Assembly (NCBI GenBank): GCA_038146925.1
Contig: JAYQSP010000011.1
Span: 1,054,001-1,118,000 of the forward strand
Direction: 5' to 3'
Length of the DNA: 64,000 bases
From: UBA830 sp038146925
GTDB taxonomy: Bacteria > Pseudomonadota > Alphaproteobacteria > MPNO01 > UBA830
Made by a program: the position numbers and the translations under genes
Shown here: positions 51,264 to 60,041 of the stretch, one piece after another
Numbering within the stretch: position 1 is the first letter of the stretch
Layout: each line of letters opens with the position of its first letter
The notes under the pieces: generated by a model
The model's input: the letters and a program-made list of their open reading frames with translations, nothing else
What the model was told of the DNA's origin: nothing
Databases searched by the model: none

Positions 51264-52376
51264 TCAAAAGATGTTGGAACGCTCGTACTGAATGGGCCAG
51301 TCCAGGTTTTCGGCCCGCAGCTTGTTCGCCGCGTGCAGCGGCCAGTACGGATCGGCCAGCAGCGTACGTCCGAGCACGATCAGATCAGCACGGCCGTTGG
51401 CAACAATCTCCTCGCAGAAATCCGGACTGTGCAGCAGACCGACCGCCGCCGTGGGCATGCCGGTTTCGCGTTTGACCTGTTCGGCGAACGGCACCTGATA
51501 GCCCGGATGGATGGGAATTTGCTGACGGGGATCATTGCCGCCGGACGAACAGTCGATCAGGTCGACATCGCTCCGGTCGCGGATCCAACCCACGACCTCG
51601 ACAATGTCGTCCACGGTCAATCCGCCTTCGACCCAGTCGGTGCAGGACAGGCGCAGAAAAAGCGGAAGATCGTCTGGCCAGGATTTCCGAACCGCGTCCA
51701 GGGTTTCCATCAGAAAGCGGGCGCGGTTCTCCAGTGACCCTCCATAATCGTCCGTCCGGTCGTTGCTAAGCGGCGACAGAAAGCTGTGACCCAGATACCC
51801 GTGCGCCGCGTGAATTTCTAGCAGCTTGAAGCCCGCGTCGTGGGCGCGCCGGGCGGCGGCGGTGAAATCGTCCAGCACCCGGTCAATCGTGCTTTTATCC
51901 ATAGCCTGGGGCGGGTGCCAGTCTGCATACGCCTGATCCGTCGGGGCGATTGTCTGCCAGCCCCCGGGATCGGAGGGCGACAGTGACTGCGTTCCCTCCC
52001 ATGGTCGGGAGGTGGACGCCTTACGTCCGGCGTGTCCGATCTGCATCGCCGGCACCGCGCCCTGTTCGGCGATAAAGGCGGCGGTTTTCCTGAACGCATC
52101 GCGCTGATCGTCGCTCCAGATTCCTAGGCAGTTCGGCGTGATGCGGCCTTCCGGCGAAACATGCGTTGCTTCTGTAAAGACAATCCCGGCGCCGCCGACG
52201 GCGCGGCTGCACAGATGCACATGGTGCCACTCTTCCGGCATGCCGTCGGTGGCCGAATACTGGCACATCGGCGACATCATCACCCGGTTGCGCGCGGTGA
52301 CCGACCGAAACTCGATCGGGCGGAAGAGATGCGGGTTGCGGTCCCGCTGCAGGATACGGCGTTTGTTCTCGGTCAT
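51264..52376 (-). CDS. NADH:flavin oxidoreductase, Old Yellow Enzyme family (YqjM-like)
   Basis: 370 residues from ATG at 52376; the frame is open 17 residues further. HLFRPIEFRSVTARNRVMMS then PMCQYSATDG, AVGGAGIVFTEATHVSPEGR and HAAHGYLGHSFLSPLSNDRT carry the FMN and active-site features of the thermophilic-like OYE class, which reduce activated C=C bonds. It may reduce an unsaturated intermediate of the aromatic genes near it. Confidence 0.9.
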   Translation of the reverse strand: MTENKRRILQRDRNPHLFRPIEFRSVTARNRVMMSPMCQYSATDGMPEEWHHVHLCSRAVGGAGIVFTEATHVSPEGRITPNCLGIWSDDQRDAFRKTAAFIAEQGAVPAMQIGHAGRKASTSRPWEGTQSLSPSDPGGWQTIAPTDQAYADWHPPQAMDKSTIDRVLDDFTAAARRAHDAGFKLLEIHAAHGYLGHSFLSPLSNDRTDDYGGSLENRARFLMETLDAVRKSWPDDLPLFLRLSCTDWVEGGLTVDDIVEVVGWIRDRSDVDLIDCSSGGNDPRQQIPIHPGYQVPFAEQVKRETGMPTAAVGLLHSPDFCEEIVANGRADLIVLGRTLLADPYWPLHAANKLRAENLDWPIQYERSNIF

Positions 52377-52471
52377 GGGTATTGCGCTTTCGCGTTTGGA
52401 TTTTCGAAACAGACCCCATATTCCCATCGGACACGCACACGCGTCTCGTCGAACTGGAATGAGGAAAAAGA

Positions 52472-52969
52472 ATGATTAGGAGCCTGGCGTTCCTTTGTCT
52501 CGGCTGCATGATGATAGCGGCCCCTGCGTTCGCGGAACAAATCGGTCATGTGGATACAGCGTTCAAGCTGATCGGCCGGAACCACCAGGTCGTGGTGGAA
52601 GCGTTTGACGATCCGAAAGTCAGCGGCGTCACCTGTTTCGTCAGTATGGCGCGAAAAGGAGGCGTGACCGGCACCCTCGGACTGGCCGAGGAAACATCGG
52701 ACGCGTCCATCGCCTGCCGCCAGGTCGGGCCGATTTCCTTTGTCGAACCGATCGACGCGGGCGCTGAGGGCGAGGAAGTATTCCAGAAGCGCCAGTCGAT
52801 TTTGTGCAAGAGGCTCAACGTGGTGCGGTTTCTGGACAAAAAGCGGAACACGCTGGTGTACCTCACTTACAGTGACAAGTTGATCGACGGATCACCCAAA
52901 AACGCGGTATCCGCGGTTGCCATTATGCCGTGGGGCGATGAATCGCCCGATCCCGTACGCACGAAATAA
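52472..52969 (+). CDS. creA: CreA family periplasmic protein
   Basis: 165 residues. The signal peptide is MIRSLAFLCLGCMMIAAPAF with cleavage likely after AFA. The mature sequence (IGHVDTAFKLIGRNHQVVVE, DDPKVSGVTCFVSMARKGGV, then SIACRQVGPI) matches CreA, a widely conserved periplasmic protein of unknown function. Four Cys may form disulfides. Convergent with the EthD gene, one base between stops. Confidence 0.85.
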   Translation: MIRSLAFLCLGCMMIAAPAFAEQIGHVDTAFKLIGRNHQVVVEAFDDPKVSGVTCFVSMARKGGVTGTLGLAEETSDASIACRQVGPISFVEPIDAGAEGEEVFQKRQSILCKRLNVVRFLDKKRNTLVYLTYSDKLIDGSPKNAVSAVAIMPWGDESPDPVRTK

Positions 52970-52970
52970 C

Positions 52971-53303
52971 CTAAAAAATCCGCTCGGTGACGAACGCCTG
53001 GTGCGTCACTTCGCCGTCAAATGCCGGAAAGTTATCGAAATCTTCGCGCGCCTCCGCCCGTGCGGGTGAGGCGAGGGCGGCGTTCAGTGCCGGCAAGTCG
53101 TCGAAGGTCATTTCCGCGATCAACAGATTACCGCCGGGGCTCACCGGGAACGGGTCTTCGAACTCGGCTCCGCGGTGCAGGATCAGCGAACCGATGCCCG
53201 GAAATTTCTGCAGGATCGGGGCATGGTTGTCGCGATAGTGGGAAATAAACCCCGCCTTGTCGGCGGCGGTGCCATGGTAGCGAACGATATAGGATGCAGT
53301 CAT
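52971..53303 (-). CDS. EthD-type ferredoxin-like small protein
   Basis: 110 residues from ATG at 53303. MTASYIVRYHGTAADKAGFI and FPGIGSLILHRGAEFEDPFP followed by EMTFDDLPALNAALASPARA match the EthD dimeric alpha/beta barrel family, which includes accessory proteins of ether degradation and small ring-processing enzymes. Its promoter carries the palindrome shared with the ubiD operon at 56556, so it is probably in the same regulon. Confidence 0.82.
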   Translation of the reverse strand: MTASYIVRYHGTAADKAGFISHYRDNHAPILQKFPGIGSLILHRGAEFEDPFPVSPGGNLLIAEMTFDDLPALNAALASPARAEAREDFDNFPAFDGEVTHQAFVTERIF

Positions 53304-53338
53304 GTGTGTACCTGAATGATGAAACGGAAAATCGATTA

Positions 53339-53375
53339 TAGATAATTTAGTTATCCATTGGGCGGGGTCTGTCAA
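53339..53375 (-). promoter_or_regulatory. EthD promoter with MarR-type operator
   Basis: On the minus strand TTGACA (53370-53375), 16 bases, then TAACTA (53348-53353). Over the -10 box lies TAGATAATTTAGTTATCCA (53339-53357), an inverted repeat of TAGATAA with one mismatch. The same promoter and operator arrangement precedes the ubiD operon at 56500-56536. Confidence 0.7.
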
Positions 53376-53430
53376 CCTGACTTCGGTGACAGTTCCTCTG
53401 GTTCGTAGAGCGATCGTGGCCTGTTTTGTT

Positions 53431-53556
53431 AAACGAACGGGACAGGGATCGATCGGCGAGCACCTTGCCGCCGGTCTGGCAGGCGTCGCAGTGATCGGTT
53501 TCGCTGTCCGCATAATGGACGCGCTGCACCGTGTTGCCGCAATGGAAAAGGGCTCT
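53431..53556 (-). pseudogene. Remnant of an Fpg/Nei DNA glycosylase zinc finger
   Basis: In a longer open frame the stretch LFHCGNTVQRVHYADSETDH followed by CDACQTGGKVLADRSLSRSF matches the C-terminal zinc finger and tail of Fpg/Nei-type glycosylases. The first Cys of the finger seems lost (ALFHC) and the catalytic N-terminal domains are absent. Nothing similar precedes it, so only a fragment remains, lying in the EthD upstream region. The rest of the gap 53304-53677 holds the operator and no other gene. Confidence 0.5.
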
Positions 53557-53677
53557 TTGCAGCATCCATGAACGGTCATTCCCGGCATAATTCACGGTTT
53601 GCCCATCGCGCTGTGGGTGACAAGGTGTCCGGAACGCTGGCATACCACTGTCGAACCCGAAGAGAGGCCGGAAGACA

Positions 53678-54385
53678 ATGATTTTCGAACGACGCGCATA
53701 CACGATGGAACCGGGGCACGTTCCCGCCTTCGATCAGGCTCAGATCGATCGTGGATTCGACCTGGTCAAAAGTTACATGGACCGGCTGGTCGGCTATTTT
53801 TCCACCCGAACGGGACCAGCGGATCAGGTCGTCCATCTTTATCGCTACGACAGTTTCGATGACTGGAACACGCGGCTGCGCGGTCTCTACGCGGTACCGG
53901 AACTCACGCCCTATTTCGTCAACACCCGCAAGATCGTGCGACGGCAGGTGAACGGGTTCTCCGAACTGCTGCCGGTCGATGCGCTCAATCCTCTTTGGGC
54001 GGGCGGTAATGACTGGCTGCCGGAAACGGGAGAAAAACTCGCAAGTCTCGATGGCGAGCGCGTTATCGAGGAACGGGCGTTCCAGCTCCGCCCTGGCGGC
54101 ATTCCGGCGTTCGTGGAGGCCTGCAATGCGCATGGCGTAAAAGCGCTTGGGACGATGGAGGGCCGCACGATCGGAGCCTTCATGTCCATGACGGGTCCGT
54201 TGCACAACATTACGCTCTGGTGGTGGTTTGAAGATGCCGCGGAACGAGAAGCGCGGGTTTCCGTCCTGACGGCGAATGCCGGCTGGCAGGCGTTTGTCGA
54301 GACGATCACACCCTTGCTGGTCGATCAGTCAAGCCTGCTGATGATGCCCAGGCCGGTTCCGGCAATGTCGCCACTGTTCGGGTAA
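53678..54385 (+). CDS. NIPSNAP family protein
   Basis: 235 residues with two ferredoxin-like repeats: MIFERRAYTMEPGHVPAFDQ in the first and VIEERAFQLRPGGIPAFVEA in the second. NIPSNAP domains are dimeric alpha/beta barrels found beside aromatic and terpene degradation genes; a catalytic role is not established. It is followed at 90 bases by the Rieske oxygenase gene, and the inverted repeat at 54419-54448 lies between them. Confidence 0.82.
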   Translation: MIFERRAYTMEPGHVPAFDQAQIDRGFDLVKSYMDRLVGYFSTRTGPADQVVHLYRYDSFDDWNTRLRGLYAVPELTPYFVNTRKIVRRQVNGFSELLPVDALNPLWAGGNDWLPETGEKLASLDGERVIEERAFQLRPGGIPAFVEACNAHGVKALGTMEGRTIGAFMSMTGPLHNITLWWWFEDAAEREARVSVLTANAGWQAFVETITPLLVDQSSLLMMPRPVPAMSPLFG

Positions 54386-54418
54386 TGCCTGCATCTTGAC
54401 AGGCAGAAGTACCCGGAC

Positions 54419-54448
54419 ACATAATTGTATGTACACAAACAATTATGT
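54419..54448. promoter_or_regulatory. Inverted repeat before the Rieske oxygenase
   Basis: ACATAATTG (54419-54427) and CAATTATGT (54440-54448) form a perfect 9-bp inverted repeat around TATGTACACAAA. The centre also has TTGT-N6-ACAA symmetry, as GntR-type sites do. It differs from the operator of the ubiD operon. Confidence 0.5.
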
Positions 54449-54474
54449 GCGTGGCCCAGAAGGGGGAGATCGTC

Positions 54475-55509
54475 ATGAGTTTCATCCGAAATGCCTGGTA
54501 CGTCGCCAACTGGGCGCATGATCTGCAGGACGAACCGCTTGCGCAAACCATTCTCGGTGAAAACGTCGTACTTTGGCGCGGTGCAGACGGAGACGTACGC
54601 GCGGCCGAAGACGTGTGTCCGCACCGGTTCCTTCCCCTTTCGAAAGGGCGCATCGCGGGCAACGATCTGCAGTGCGGCTACCACGGCCTGATCTTCGACG
54701 GCCACGGCAAATGTGTCGGTGCGCCGACCCAGGCGGCCCCGCCCGACTGCAAAATCAGGGAGTACCCGGTCCACGAAAATATGGGGATGGTGTGGATCTG
54801 GATGGGCGATCCGGCACTGGCCGACACGAACGACATATACGATCTGCCGGAGTATCACCGGAAAGACTGGGGAGCCGCGTTCGGCGATGCGCTGGACGTC
54901 GAGGCGAACTACCTGCTCCTGTGCGACAATCTGTGCGATCCGACGCACGTGAACTACGTGCATCCGTCGACGCTCGGCAATCCGGATGAAATCAATGCTC
55001 CCGTTACCTTTGAGGATACGTCCTGGGGTGTGCTGACCGAGCGGCTGACACCAAATTCGGCCCCGACCGGTTTCGTCGCCGCGTTCGGGAATCACGACGG
55101 CAAGGTCGATATGTGGCAGCGCTATCTGATGTATACGCCGTCGGTGTCGATCATCGATTTCGGGGCGACTGCCGCCGGGACGGGAAGCTGGCAGGAGGGC
55201 GGCGAGGGACGCATTCAGGTCTATTCCTGTCATTTCATGACGCCGATCACTGAAACCCGCACCATCGACCGGTGGCTGCATGTCAGAAATTTCCAATCTG
55301 ACGATCCGTCCGTCGGAGAGAGCATCAGTGAACAGTTCCGCATCGCGTTTGCCGAGGACAAGGATATCCTGCAGGCGGTCCAGGCGGAGGAAACACGCCA
55401 CGAAGGCCGCCCGAAGATCGGTCTCGACCTCGATGCCTCGGCCGGGCTTTTCCGGCTGAAGATCAATCGACTGCTGCGGGCGGAGACGTCGGCCCAGGCG
55501 GCGGAGTAG
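54475..55509 (+). CDS. Rieske aromatic oxygenase, alpha subunit (VanA-like)
   Basis: 344 residues from ATG 54475. The Rieske [2Fe-2S] ligands are in VCPHRFLPLSKGR and LQCGYHGLIF (C-x-H and C-x2-H). The mononuclear iron site is formed by LLCDNLCDPTHVNYVHPSTL (Asp, His, His). Layout fits vanillate O-demethylase-type monooxygenases. No reductase subunit is adjacent. The substrate is probably an aromatic ether or related ring; its linkage to NIPSNAP and EthD suggests a common pathway. Confidence 0.9.
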   Translation: MSFIRNAWYVANWAHDLQDEPLAQTILGENVVLWRGADGDVRAAEDVCPHRFLPLSKGRIAGNDLQCGYHGLIFDGHGKCVGAPTQAAPPDCKIREYPVHENMGMVWIWMGDPALADTNDIYDLPEYHRKDWGAAFGDALDVEANYLLLCDNLCDPTHVNYVHPSTLGNPDEINAPVTFEDTSWGVLTERLTPNSAPTGFVAAFGNHDGKVDMWQRYLMYTPSVSIIDFGATAAGTGSWQEGGEGRIQVYSCHFMTPITETRTIDRWLHVRNFQSDDPSVGESISEQFRIAFAEDKDILQAVQAEETRHEGRPKIGLDLDASAGLFRLKINRLLRAETSAQAAE

Positions 55510-55513
55510 GCGG

Positions 55514-56437
55514 CTAGTTTCCCGGATTGAGGATCTGATCCAGTTCCTGGGTCAGGCTGTTGATTTCGAACTCGGCCCACAGAGGCAGGTGATCGCTGAT
55601 CTCGGCTTCGCCGCCTTTGGGTGACTTGTCCTGAAAGATCGCCTTGTAGAACGGCACGACGTTAAAGCGGCCTGTCGGGCGAAACTGTTTGCGGTTCACC
55701 CAGGCCAGCTTGTCGTATGTCTTTGATCGCCCGAAATTCGTCGTCAGTGAATTCATGCCGTCCGGCATGGCGAAGCCTTTCGAGACCAGCGCATCGAAAA
55801 ACGGATCGTCCTCTTTCTCGATATTCAGGTCGCCGACGATAAAAAAATCCCGGTCGAAAACCTTGCCGCGCCCGGTTTTGGCGCGCCGCGAGATAAAATC
55901 GACCATCTGCTGGATTTCCTCGCGCCGCTGATCGCGCTCCGCTTTGGTCTTGCCGAAATAGATATGTGCGGTGGCGATGACGAAATCGAACCGGCCGGCG
56001 CGGAAAGACGCACAATACGGCATCCGGTGAAGCTGATATCCCATAAGCGTCATGGCGGGCACGTTGAAGCCGATGTCACTGGCGAGACCGGTGGGCACGA
56101 CGCTGCGCTTGTCGTAAAGAAAGGCGAACCGCTCGTGATTGCCGGTGGGGTCGGAAACGAGAATGCGATAGTTACCGGGTAGTTTTTCCTGCAGGCGCTT
56201 CAAACCGCGCAGATCGGTTTTCACCTCCTGCAGGGCAATGATGTCGAACCGTTCGCAGATGTCGGCGATATACTGGATCGCACGGTTCGAATGCCGGTTC
56301 GAGAACTGTTCAATATTCCAGGTTGCGATAATCAGGTTTTCGTTAAGACGGCGGCTCGGAATTTTGTACGGCTGCGTATCCATCACCCGCATCAGTTCAA
56401 CGCGTTCGGCGGCGATTGTTTCGGCCGATGTCGGCAT
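55514..56437 (-). CDS. Endonuclease/exonuclease/phosphatase family protein
   Basis: 307 residues. LIIATWNIEQFSN, DIIALQEVKTDLRGL, FIVGDLNIEKEDD and SDHLPLWAEFEI are the four motifs of the EEP superfamily, with the metal Glu, the catalytic His and Asp visible. Members cut DNA, RNA, phospholipids or sugars phosphates; the substrate is unknown. It is convergent with the Rieske gene, and lies back to back with the ubiD operon promoter. Confidence 0.85.
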   Translation of the reverse strand: MPTSAETIAAERVELMRVMDTQPYKIPSRRLNENLIIATWNIEQFSNRHSNRAIQYIADICERFDIIALQEVKTDLRGLKRLQEKLPGNYRILVSDPTGNHERFAFLYDKRSVVPTGLASDIGFNVPAMTLMGYQLHRMPYCASFRAGRFDFVIATAHIYFGKTKAERDQRREEIQQMVDFISRRAKTGRGKVFDRDFFIVGDLNIEKEDDPFFDALVSKGFAMPDGMNSLTTNFGRSKTYDKLAWVNRKQFRPTGRFNVVPFYKAIFQDKSPKGGEAEISDHLPLWAEFEINSLTQELDQILNPGN

Positions 56438-56499
56438 TTTTTCATCCCCTCTGTTTCCGCCAGCTTATCGCCATGCCGTAATCTGTCGATGTCTTTACG

Positions 56500-56536
56500 T
56501 TGACAGACACAAAATAATAGATAATTTAGTTATCTA
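56500..56536 (+). promoter_or_regulatory. ubiD operon promoter with MarR-type operator
   Basis: TTGACA (56500-56505) and TAATTT (56522-56527) are 16 bases apart. TAGATAATTTAGTTATCTA (56518-56536) is a perfect inverted repeat (7-bp arms, 5-bp spacer) over the -10 box. The matching element at 53339-53375 has the same TTGACAGAC and the same spacing. Confidence 0.75.
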
Positions 56537-56555
56537 AATTAAAAAGGGGGAGAAA

Positions 56556-57971
56556 ATGCCAGACGACGGAAATGTCCCGGAACCGGGAAGTGGTCACAAC
56601 CAATCCCTCGACCGCGATCTGCGCGGGTACCTGGAGACCAATGCCGATCTGGTCACGGTCATAGAGAAACCCGTGTCGGTCGACGATATCGGGGCTCTGT
56701 CGGCTCAGTCCGAAGGGCCGATCCTGTTCGAGAACATCGTGGAATACCCGGATTTCAGGCTGTGCGACATTCTGGTGAAACACCGCTGGTCGCAATGCCG
56801 TGCGCTTGGCGTGCCGCAGGAAGACTACCTGCCGACTCTGGCGCATCGACTTCGAAAGCCGCCGCGTGGGCTCGTGGATGTGACGACAGGCCCCGTGAAG
56901 GAGATTGTTTATACAGGCGACGAGGTTGACTGGCTGAAACTGCCGGTGCCGGTCCATTCGGCGGAAGAGGGACAGCGCTACATCTCCGCCATGAACATCG
57001 TCAAGGACCCGGAGACCGGCTTTTACAATTCGTCTCATGCGGGTACTACGCCGGTCGGCCCGCGCCACGGCTTCATAAGCTTCGCGACGCCGCACACCCA
57101 CATCATCATGCAGAAATACCGCGATGCGGGGATCAGGGAGATGCCGATCGCCATCGTATTCGGCGTCCATCCGGCTTACGAGATCATGGCCAATTTCTCG
57201 GGCATGCACATGGACATGTGGGGCGAGATGGAAATGGTCGGAACGATCATGGACCAGGATATCGAGATGGTGCCCTGCGAGACCATCGATCTTCGGGTCC
57301 CGGCGCATGCGGAAATCGTTGTCGAAGGTATTGTCGACGTGTCGCAGACTTTTGATGTGGGCGGCGTCAATGCGCCGACCGGCTATTTCTTGCCCAAGAA
57401 ACAAAATATTCCGCGCATCGACCTGACGGCGATCACCATGCGGTCGGGCAAGCCGATCTACCGTAATCACCAGACAGTTCCCGACACGGACCATCAGCCG
57501 CTCCCGCGTCTTTGCCACGAAGCCGTGCTGTACAACCGGATCAGCGAGATCGGGCTAAAGGTTCATGACGTGCGATTCCCGACCTGGGGTGCGGCCGTCA
57601 GTTGCGTCATCCAGGTCGAGTATCCGCGTCCAGGCTTCGTCAACGATGCCCTGATGCAGACCATGGGTTCGCCCTGGCTGAACACCAAGATGGTGGTGGC
57701 GATCAGTCCCGATACGGATATCGACGATCCGGGTGCGGTGTACCGCGCGATGGCGACCCGGGTCGATCCGGCGCGCGACATGTTCGTGGTACCGGGCACG
57801 CGTGGGTCGCTATACGAGCCGTCGGGCGAACTGATCCCGGGGCACGAACCCTGGCGGGTTGTGGGGAAGGTGGGCATCGACGCGACCGCCAAGCCGCACC
57901 GTGGCGAAACAGACTATCAGGAAGCCTTCCCCCTGAACTGGGGCAAGGTGAAGCTGGAGGATTATCTCTGA
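56556..57971 (+). CDS. UbiD family decarboxylase, copy 2
   Basis: 471 residues, first gene of the MarR operon. HAGTTPVGPRHGFISFATPH and IEMVPCETIDLRVPAHAEIV correspond to the cofactor and catalytic Glu regions of UbiD; VYRAMATRVDPARDMFVVPG lies near the end. It uses prenylated FMN, likely from UbiX at 33064. It is similar in layout to the copy at 46794. The substrate is unknown, probably an aromatic or unsaturated acid. The stop overlaps the CMD gene start in TGATG. GGGGGAG lies 9 bases before the ATG. Confidence 0.9.
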   Translation: MPDDGNVPEPGSGHNQSLDRDLRGYLETNADLVTVIEKPVSVDDIGALSAQSEGPILFENIVEYPDFRLCDILVKHRWSQCRALGVPQEDYLPTLAHRLRKPPRGLVDVTTGPVKEIVYTGDEVDWLKLPVPVHSAEEGQRYISAMNIVKDPETGFYNSSHAGTTPVGPRHGFISFATPHTHIIMQKYRDAGIREMPIAIVFGVHPAYEIMANFSGMHMDMWGEMEMVGTIMDQDIEMVPCETIDLRVPAHAEIVVEGIVDVSQTFDVGGVNAPTGYFLPKKQNIPRIDLTAITMRSGKPIYRNHQTVPDTDHQPLPRLCHEAVLYNRISEIGLKVHDVRFPTWGAAVSCVIQVEYPRPGFVNDALMQTMGSPWLNTKMVVAISPDTDIDDPGAVYRAMATRVDPARDMFVVPGTRGSLYEPSGELIPGHEPWRVVGKVGIDATAKPHRGETDYQEAFPLNWGKVKLEDYL

Positions 57972-58570
57972 TGGCCGAGGAACAGCCGTTCATTCCCTAT
58001 GCCGATCGTGACGCGCTGCCGGAAAATCTGAAAGCGCCGCTGGACGCCTACGAGGCCCGCATGGGATTCATGCCGAATGCGTTGAGGCTCTATATGCACC
58101 GGCCGGAACTGCTGGCTTGTCTGGTGCAACTCAATAACACGGTGATGCGCGACGAGAGCAGTCATCTCGATGCCGGACTCAAGCGCCGGATCTCGGCAAT
58201 CTGCAGTTTCCTGAACAAGAGCGCCTATTGCGTCGCCCATAACACCAATACCCTGATGAACGAGGACGGTGGAGAAGGCGAAGGATGGAGCTTCTCGGCC
58301 GAGGACGTCGCCAAACTGCTCGACCCGGCTTATGCGCCGGATGATCCCGCGGAAAAAGCAGCAATAGCGTATGCGAAAGCTGCCAGCTTCGATCATTCGA
58401 ATGTGCCGGTCTCCGTGCTGGACGATCTGGCGGCGCATATGACGCCGCCGGAGATCGTGGAACTGGCCTGCGTGGTCGGATTCTGGGCGATGTACAATTC
58501 GATTCACGAAGCCCTGCATATTCCGATCGAGGAAGCGCTGCAGGGCAACGCCGCCTTTCTTGACGCATGA
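57971..58570 (+). CDS. Carboxymuconolactone decarboxylase-like (AhpD fold) protein
   Basis: 199 residues. GFMPNALRLYMHRPELLACL and the active-site region SAYCVAHNTNTLMNEDGG match the AhpD-like fold; the resolving Cys of the usual CxxC is replaced by His (YCVAH). ALHIPIEEALQG closes the protein. Such proteins act as decarboxylases of lactones or as thiol peroxidases. Between ubiD and marR, coupled at both ends. Confidence 0.82.
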   Translation: MAEEQPFIPYADRDALPENLKAPLDAYEARMGFMPNALRLYMHRPELLACLVQLNNTVMRDESSHLDAGLKRRISAICSFLNKSAYCVAHNTNTLMNEDGGEGEGWSFSAEDVAKLLDPAYAPDDPAEKAAIAYAKAASFDHSNVPVSVLDDLAAHMTPPEIVELACVVGFWAMYNSIHEALHIPIEEALQGNAAFLDA

Positions 58571-59076
58571 CCGGAACCCTGCCGCCCGTATCGGTTTCAC
58601 GTCCTGAATTGCTCGATCCTGGAGGACGGGATCGGTCCTTTCGCGCGCTGGTGTACGATCTGGCGTCGGTCGGCGCGCGCATGCAGGAAGTGCGCGACAA
58701 TCTGGCGGGGACCATCGGCGTCACCGGACCGCAATACGCGATCCTGATGGCTATCGCCCATATGCAGGATGGCGCGGGCGTGCGGTCGGTGGCGCGCCGC
58801 CTGCATGTCAGCGGACCGTTCATTACCGCGCAGGTGAATGTGCTTGTGAAAGCAGGCCTTGTCGCCAAACATCCGAACCCGGAGGACGGCCGGGCGGTCA
58901 TCCTGAGTCTGACGGATATTGGCGAAGCGCGGCTTGAGGCGATCGCTCCGGAGATACAGCGGGCCAACGACACGTTTTTCGGGCCGTTATCGGCATCGGA
59001 ATTCAGACTACTGGCCGGTCTGGCGGCCCGTCTCGTGGAATCGTCCGAACTGGCGGTCAGGTCGGGCGCCGATTAA
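58567..59076 (+). CDS. MarR family transcriptional regulator
   Basis: 169 residues. The winged helix shows VRSVARRLHVSGPFITAQVN (recognition helix) and the wing KHPNPEDGRAVILSLTDIGE, both typical of MarR dimers that release DNA on binding phenolic ligands. It overlaps the CMD gene in ATGA and lies in the operon whose promoter has the TAGATAA palindrome, so autoregulation is likely and the EthD promoter is a second target. Confidence 0.88.
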   Translation: MTGTLPPVSVSRPELLDPGGRDRSFRALVYDLASVGARMQEVRDNLAGTIGVTGPQYAILMAIAHMQDGAGVRSVARRLHVSGPFITAQVNVLVKAGLVAKHPNPEDGRAVILSLTDIGEARLEAIAPEIQRANDTFFGPLSASEFRLLAGLAARLVESSELAVRSGAD

Positions 59077-59085
59077 ACTCCGTCC

Positions 59086-60030
59086 ATGGAATACACCACA
59101 CTTGGCCGGACGGGATTGAACGTCAGCGTCGCCGGTCTGGGTTGCGGCGGCAACAGCAAGATCGGGCAGGGCACAGGGCAAAGCAGGAGCGATTCGGTGC
59201 GGCTCGTCCGCCACGCCCTGGATCTCGGCGTGAACTTTCTGGATACGGCTGAAGGGTACGGTACGGAGAGCGTCGTGGGCGAAGCAATAAAGGCCGTTCC
59301 CCGCGATCAGGTCGTCGTTTCCACGAAATATCATGCCGCGGGCGTTTCCGCGGAACGGATCGCCTTGGCGATCGACGCCTCCCTGCGCGCATTGGAAACT
59401 GATTACATCGATGTCTTTCACCTGCACGGCGTCAAACCCCGCGATTACGATCACGCGATCGGGGAGCTTGCGCCCGCGATGCTGCGGGCCCGTGATGCCG
59501 GTAAAATCAGGTTTCTCGGCATCACCGAGACGTCGCCCAACGATCACGAACAGACCATGCTGCAGCAGGCGGTGAAAGACGACTGCTGGGACGTGATGAT
59601 GCTGGGCTTCAACATGATGCATCAGGTCGCGCGCGATGCGGTGCTTCCGCACACGATGGAGCGGGGAATCGGAACGCTGATGATGTTCGTCGTGCGCAAC
59701 GTATTCAGCGTGGCGGGCAGGCTGCAGACGACGATGAAGGATTTGGCGGCGGACGGCAAAGTGCCGGACTGGCTGGCCCACAGCGATGATCCGCTCGGTT
59801 TTCTCGTTCACGAGGGCGGTGCCGACAGCGTGATCGAAGCGGCCTATCGCTACGTGCGGCATGAACCCGGCGCCGACGTGGTGCTGTTCGGGACCGGCCG
59901 GACCGAACATCTGGACGCCAATATCGCGTCCATTCTCAAGCCACCACTCCCGGCGGCGGACAGAGCGAAGCTCGCCGAACTGTTCGGTCACCTGCGGGGC
60001 GTGGGGCTCGACCTGCCCGGCCCGGGCTGA
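59086..60030 (+). CDS. Aldo-keto reductase
   Basis: 314 residues. MEYTTLGRTGLNVSVAGLGC, FLDTAEGYGTESVVGEAI with catalytic Asp and Tyr, STKYHA with Lys and DVFHLHGV with His form the AKR active site. It reduces aldehydes or ketones with NADPH; the LGRTGL start is typical of AKR-type oxidoreductases beside sugar or aromatic genes. Follows marR by 9 bases in the operon. Confidence 0.88.
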   Translation: MEYTTLGRTGLNVSVAGLGCGGNSKIGQGTGQSRSDSVRLVRHALDLGVNFLDTAEGYGTESVVGEAIKAVPRDQVVVSTKYHAAGVSAERIALAIDASLRALETDYIDVFHLHGVKPRDYDHAIGELAPAMLRARDAGKIRFLGITETSPNDHEQTMLQQAVKDDCWDVMMLGFNMMHQVARDAVLPHTMERGIGTLMMFVVRNVFSVAGRLQTTMKDLAADGKVPDWLAHSDDPLGFLVHEGGADSVIEAAYRYVRHEPGADVVLFGTGRTEHLDANIASILKPPLPAADRAKLAELFGHLRGVGLDLPGPG

Positions 60031-60041
60031 GGCATGGAGAA

